Of a stretch of 64,000 bases of DNA, positions 59,786-64,000 are shown piece by piece. Location: NCBI GenBank assembly GCA_051453625.1, contig JBOZIK010000001.1:274284736-274348735 (forward strand), given 5' to 3'. The translations under genes and the position numbers were made by a program. Source of the DNA: Welwitschia mirabilis (Eukaryota > Gnetophyta > Gnetopsida > Welwitschiales). Below the pieces are notes generated by a model. That model did not search any database. It saw nothing but the letters and a program-made list of their open reading frames with translations, and was not told the DNA's origin. Numbering within the stretch: the stretch's first letter is position 1; every line of letters starts with the position of its first letter.

Positions 59786-60329
59786 ATATATTAAAAAATT
59801 AATTAAAAACTAGTTATTCTCATTTCATTTCCATAAGTTTTTCATTTGTAACCTTAATATTGTATTATTTATCTTGTGAATTAAGATTTTTAACCTTTAT
59901 TCTTGCCTTATCTAGGTCATACTAAGAGCTATGAATATTTCATGGTTCTCATTCTATATTCTTATCTTCAACAAGTGGAAAAACTAGAGCTTCTGAAAAG
60001 CTAAATTAATTACCGAGGAGGATATAATGGAGTGGAAATCATTTCTTTTCAGTTTTTATTGTAAAATTATATTTCTAGTGTTACACTTATAAACCTTATT
60101 ATGTATATTAAATATCTCAAATGTTGTATTTATTTTGTAACCTTAGAATATCATGAAACTTGAAATATGTATGTTCTGATATATTTTAAAGTCTCATCAT
60201 GTATGTCTTTCTCAAATATTATTACAATAAAAAATGTGATAATTTATTCTTATCCAATTCTTGCAAATTTCTTGAAAAAATTTCATATTATAATTATAGA
60301 GTTGTAAATTTATATCTTTCAATATAACT

Positions 60330-60900
60330 TTTTTTTTTACTGACTAGAATAATAAATATGGAACTTGTCATAGATTTTTTAAATACTTGTTTTTGTATAC
60401 ATAAATGGCTTAAAATGTAACTTTCTAATAGTATTCTTATAAATCTAAGATTTATATATGCTCTATAGGATAAAAACCTAGGTGTTTCCAATCAAAAATG
60501 TACTCCATTTTATCATTTTTAGATGTTTTAAAACATGATTTTGAATTTTATTTTCTTATGCAAAAATGGCTTAAACATATCTTGTTGATGGTAATTTTAT
60601 AACTCTAAGCTTAACTACCCTTTAAGGTAAAATTTGGGTGTTTCCAATTAAAAACTCATTTTATTTTATCATTTTTAGATGTTTTAAATCATGGTTTGAA
60701 ATTCTTATTTTCTTATATGAAATAACTCAAACATAACTTATTTATGGGTTTTTTGTAAATCTAAGATTAACCCATATCCTTTAGGATGAAACCTAGGTGT
60801 TTCAAGTCAAAAGCGCACTTTATTTTGTTATTTTTATACATTTTAAATCATTTTTATTATTTGATTTACTAACAATGTCTAATTAAATTAGGTCTTACAC
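60330..60900 (+). repeat. Tandem array, unit about 158 bp
   Basis: The marker (cct)aggtgtttcc(a)a(t/g)(c/t)aaaa starts at 60477, 60633 and 60792, intervals of 156 and 159. Within each unit follow a 'ttatcatttttagatgttttaaa' word, 'ttattttcttatgcaaaaatggcttaaac', and 'ataaatctaagattaa..cctttaggat'. A partial unit precedes the first marker and another follows the last. Confidence 0.8.
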
Positions 60901-60955
60901 AATTATTTTAAAGCAAACTTTTGAAGCTTTAAGTTTATAAATAGTGAACCTTACA

Positions 60956-61257
60956 TTTTAGTATCAGAACATCATCTAAAGTTTTTTAATTATTAAAGCA
61001 AGTACTACATTTTGATATCAAAGAAACATTTGAAGTTTTTAGATTTGAAAAGTGTATTTTATGATTTGATATTAGAGCAATAATAAGCCTTTGGCTATAG
61101 AGTTACTTATATAAAGAGTGTCTTTCATTTTGGTATTATAGAATCATTCGAATTTTTTTAGTTAATAAAAATTATACCTCATGTTTTGGTATTATAGCAT
61201 CTTTTGAAAGTTTTTAATTGTAAAAGGTGGGTTTTACATTTTGGTATTAGAGCATAA
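60956..61257 (+). repeat. Tandem array of primer-binding-site-like sequence, unit about 55 bp
   Basis: The word (t)ttt(g/a)(g/a)tat(t/c)a(g/t)ag(c/a)a recurs six times with its GGTAT-equivalent at 60960, 61014, 61068, 61132, 61188 and 61243. Between repeats is a 'cttttgaagtttttaattgtaaaa' type spacer. The first copy follows the LTR end, where a methionine-tRNA primer site (TGGTATCAGAGC type) would be expected. Confidence 0.75.
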
Positions 61258-61439
61258 CTATGTTTTTACCATGATAATTTATAATTGATGCATATTCTTA
61301 GTGGTATATATTGAGGACATTAGATTTTAATATCATAGTAACATTCATAGTTCTTAGGGAAAAAATATGGATCATACATTTTTACTATACATGAGCCTAA
61401 CCCTAGTAGTTATAAGTTGATGTAAGATACATAAATCAA

Positions 61440-62830
61440 ATAAACCAAGGTTGTACACTTGAGAAGTAAAATAGAAATCAATAAATATTTATAAGAAAAA
61501 CAATCCCAAGAAGAAGAGTAACAGCAACATAAGCCTAAAAGCAAGGAAAACATAGATGAAAAACACGAAGATAAAAAGATTGATCCAGCTTAAAGGAATT
61601 CATATCATTTCCTTAATAACTTAGAAATAATCAATAGAATAAGAATTAATAAAATCATTAGAAATTTTCAAGGAAGTAAAAATCTATATTCCTCTCTTAG
61701 AAGCCGTTAAATAAGTCCCTTCTTATGCTAAATTCTTGAAAGAGCTATGCACTATTAAAAGAAGGATGAATGTAAAGATTGAATCCTTCCTTGCTCAACA
61801 AAATAGTATAATCATTTGAAATCACATCCCTCTAAAATATAAAGACTTATTATGCCCTACAATATCCATTACTATTGGTAATACAAACTTCCAATAAGCC
61901 CTATTAGATCTTGGAGCTAGTGTAAATCTTTTATGTTATAGTATCTACAAGGAACTTAATCTAAATGATCTTAATGATACCAATCTTCAATTACAATTGG
62001 CTAATAATTCCTTTAAAAAACCTTTGAACATAGTAGAGGATGTGATTATCCAAGTTCAAAATTACTACTTTTTAATGGACTTTGTAGTCTTGAAGATGGA
62101 AAATACTAGAAGCCATATCATTTCTATTATATTAATAAGACCTCTTCTTACTACTTCTAATGCTCTTATTAGTTTTATAAATGGTCTTATGAATATTTAT
62201 TTTTAAAACATAACTATTGAATTGAATAGTTTTAATACTATGAAGAAACCTAATTATTTGGAAGGAGTGGAGTTTCTTAGAAGCCTTGATGATATTGATC
62301 CTCCTTCCTATGAGCAAAATGTTCTATCTCTTTCATCCCCTTTGGGTTTTGGTTTATATAGTAATGCTTCTTCTTAGGATATGGACTTGTCTCTTGAAAA
62401 TATAAGATCTTTCTTTGATGATAATCCTCTTAATTTATTGATTTCTTCATCTATGCCTTCATCAAAGGAAAACATTTTAAAAGATTTGATATTTAAGCAA
62501 TAGAAAAGAATAGAATGGTCCTCTCTATATTTGGAATGTTTAAGTCTTAAGGAGTATATTCATCCCATCCTTCTTGAGTTTTTTAATTCATGTATGAAGT
62601 ATTTTCATAATAACATTCCTAAGTCTAATTCATTACTTTATCAACCATTTTATTTTTCTGATCTTGATCCTTTTTCACCCTCATCCATGAGTATATACCA
62701 ACCTTATGAATATAACTTAAGTTTATCAAATGAGCGTGAATTGGATTTAGATATTATAGCTTTAAGAATCTTAGATAACTATGGGAAAACCTCATGTATT
62801 CAAAGATGTTTTTTTAATAGAAAACCCTAG
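61440..62830 (+). pseudogene. Ty3/gypsy (Athila-like) gag end, protease and linker
   Basis: On plus the frame reads FKEVKIYIPLLEAVK, stop, VPSYAKFLKELCTIKRRMNV (61662 on), the Gag-protease join, then CPTISITIGNTNFQ and the aspartic protease core ALLDLGASVNLLCYS at about 61892-61940. Here the catalytic triplet is D-L-G, as is usual in this gypsy group. The open frame 61997-62206 continues with IVEDVIIQVQNYYFLMDFVV and later ALISFINGLMN. 62210-62830 is the linker before RT, with an open 99-codon stretch (62531-62830). About six in-frame stops interrupt the whole. RT and integrase do not follow. The same Gag block occurs on minus at 25010. Confidence 0.75.
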
Positions 62831-64000
62831 TTATTTCCAATAGCCTCACCTTTATTTTAGCCACTTACACTCATCCAAGTCATATTCATGTAATCCCTTA
62901 TCACTTACATTGCATTCACTCCTTCCATCGTCTTATAACTTCATAATACTCATTGATATTAGCTAATGGTCTTTTCTTCAAATCATGAATAAAAATATTT
63001 TACCTTTTCAAATATTAGTCAGAACTTTGTGAGTTTTTTATTTTTTACTATATTGTTATTTAAATGTTTGAAATCTTTATTAATATTACATGCATTTAGT
63101 GATATTCAATTTGGAACAAAGGGGAAAAAGTGAATTTGTTTTTTTATAGCACTTCTTTATTTTTTAAAGCATTTATAAGGATGAGATTACTTTCTCTATT
63201 AGGCTAATGATATAATAACCCTTTTCATGTGATATGGATACAAAAATAAAATGATGATGATGATAATAATAATAAGAGCAAGAAATATCAAGAAAAACCT
63301 TAAAGCTCTTTATCATATGTTTTTATGATCTTTTCTGTTAGGTTTATTTAACTACATCAGGGCTATGGATGCCTAATAGAAATATAACTCTAATGATCCA
63401 TTTGTGATACATTCATTTACATTGAGGCTATAGATTCTTACTAGCAATAAAGCACTAAATCCTTCTTGTACAACATATTAGATCTATTAAAAGAAGGTAT
63501 CACAACATGGAATGCTTAATATGATTAAAATGCTTAAAACTTAGATGTCAACAAGGAGAGAAATGAAATTAAGATCGGATTAGAGAAATGTTATATTTTC
63601 TTATTTTAACAATTCAATTTGAAATTCTTTAGTTAGTTGTGATTTTGTAAGGATTTACTAACTTAGACTTTTCTTTTTTTGGTAAAGGAACCATCCAAAT
63701 TATGTAAATAAATAAAGATAACTAGCTTGTGTTTTTATCTTGTCTCATTTATTCACAGTATGTATAGTAGCGTTTTGAATTTCATTTGTCTAATTCATCA
63801 CATTTTCACTCACTTTCATTATCTATTCTAGAAGTCTGTCTCTCTTTCACATGTATAATTTTATCTTATAGTCCTCTTTAGGTTGTCTTTTGATTTTGAA
63901 GTCATTGTTAATATTAGTTTCATTCTAGAAGTCTGTCTATTATTTATTTAATTCATTTTCTACATTTTTAAGATGTATTTTTTTTAATATTTTTCATTCT
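62831..64000 (+). other. No gene; contains a copy of the gypsy-associated repeat
   Basis: 63190-63560 matches 28040-28510 in order and strand, which links the protease fragment at 61440-62830 to that repeat as one family. The ATG-rich 'gatgatgatgataataataata' tract near 63250 is a small microsatellite. 63560-64000 is T-rich without recognised features. Confidence 0.5.

Larger units (their letters stand above)
58414..60955 (+). repeat. Putative LTR of a gypsy (chromovirus-like) element
   Basis: It begins TATCACATCCCAATTTCG, resembling the TGTCACATCCC starts of many plant gypsy LTRs with G-to-A decay, and ends ...CCTTACA directly before a TTTTAGTATCAGAAC primer-site-like sequence. A TATA-like TATATATAA sits at 59031-59039. 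Inside are a minisatellite (59570-59780) and a 158-bp tandem array (60330-60900). No matching second LTR is in the window. Confidence 0.5.

Noticed and set aside
59570-61257. A CRISPR-like array from the regularly spaced repeats
   Set aside because: Repeats are degenerate, spacers are themselves related, and the context is a plant LTR with no associated genes.
58414-62830. One single gypsy element formed by the LTR at 58414-60955 and the protease at 61440-62830
   Set aside because: The LTR and Met-type primer site look chromovirus-like, while the gag/protease is Athila-like, a group that normally uses another primer. Continuity was not proven, so they are listed separately.

Overview
This window looks like nuclear DNA from a flowering plant with a repeat-rich genome. 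It is very AT-rich and shows no bacterial gene organisation. Nearly everything recognisable is decayed LTR retrotransposon, in several layers of nesting. I see no intact host gene, rRNA gene, tRNA gene or CRISPR array. The lineage below angiosperm cannot be fixed by eye. The decay is dominated by C-to-T and G-to-A changes (Cys to Tyr, Asp to Asn, ATG to ATA, TG ends to TA), as expected of old methylated transposons.

Layout. 1-5752: LTR-like repeats G (two copies) and R (first part). 5753-19348: a minus-strand Ty1/copia element A, Sirevirus-like, with both LTRs, primer site, gag, protease, integrase, RT, RNase H, an extra 3' ORF and a polypurine tract. It is flanked by the 5-bp target duplication ATGTT and splits repeat R, which resumes at 19349. 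A second, uninterrupted R copy (21180-24860) supplies the empty site. 24861-28040: remnants of an Athila-like Ty3/gypsy family, gag on minus beside a polymerase fragment on plus. 28040-34330: further repeats, including G copy 3. 36241-52400: a minus-strand Ty3/gypsy Tat-like element C whose integrase is split by a second copia element B (37374-45379, target duplication CTTAT). B is related to A, keeps gag, protease and the 3' ORF, but has no recognisable integrase, RT or RNase H. 53065-55060: an unrecognised repeated segment. 55905-56771: GA microsatellite around a large gap. 58414-60955: a plus-strand LTR full of internal tandem repeats, followed by a tandem array of primer-site-like sequence. 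61440-62830: Athila-like gag end, protease and linker on plus.

Two points change how the window should be read. First, 23 of the 24 gaps of exactly 100 N are flanked by dovetailing near-duplicate sequence: the right contig begins inside a copy of the left contig's end. Most apparent tandem duplications here are therefore probably unmerged contig overlaps, and element lengths are inflated. Second, copia elements A and B share a 3' ORF with features of the plant transposon-protein domain. In both, the ORF is preceded by a TATA box and a cluster of GTYRACC-like motifs, the same layout as their LTR promoters. That suggests a separately transcribed accessory gene and is the most biologically interesting signal here.
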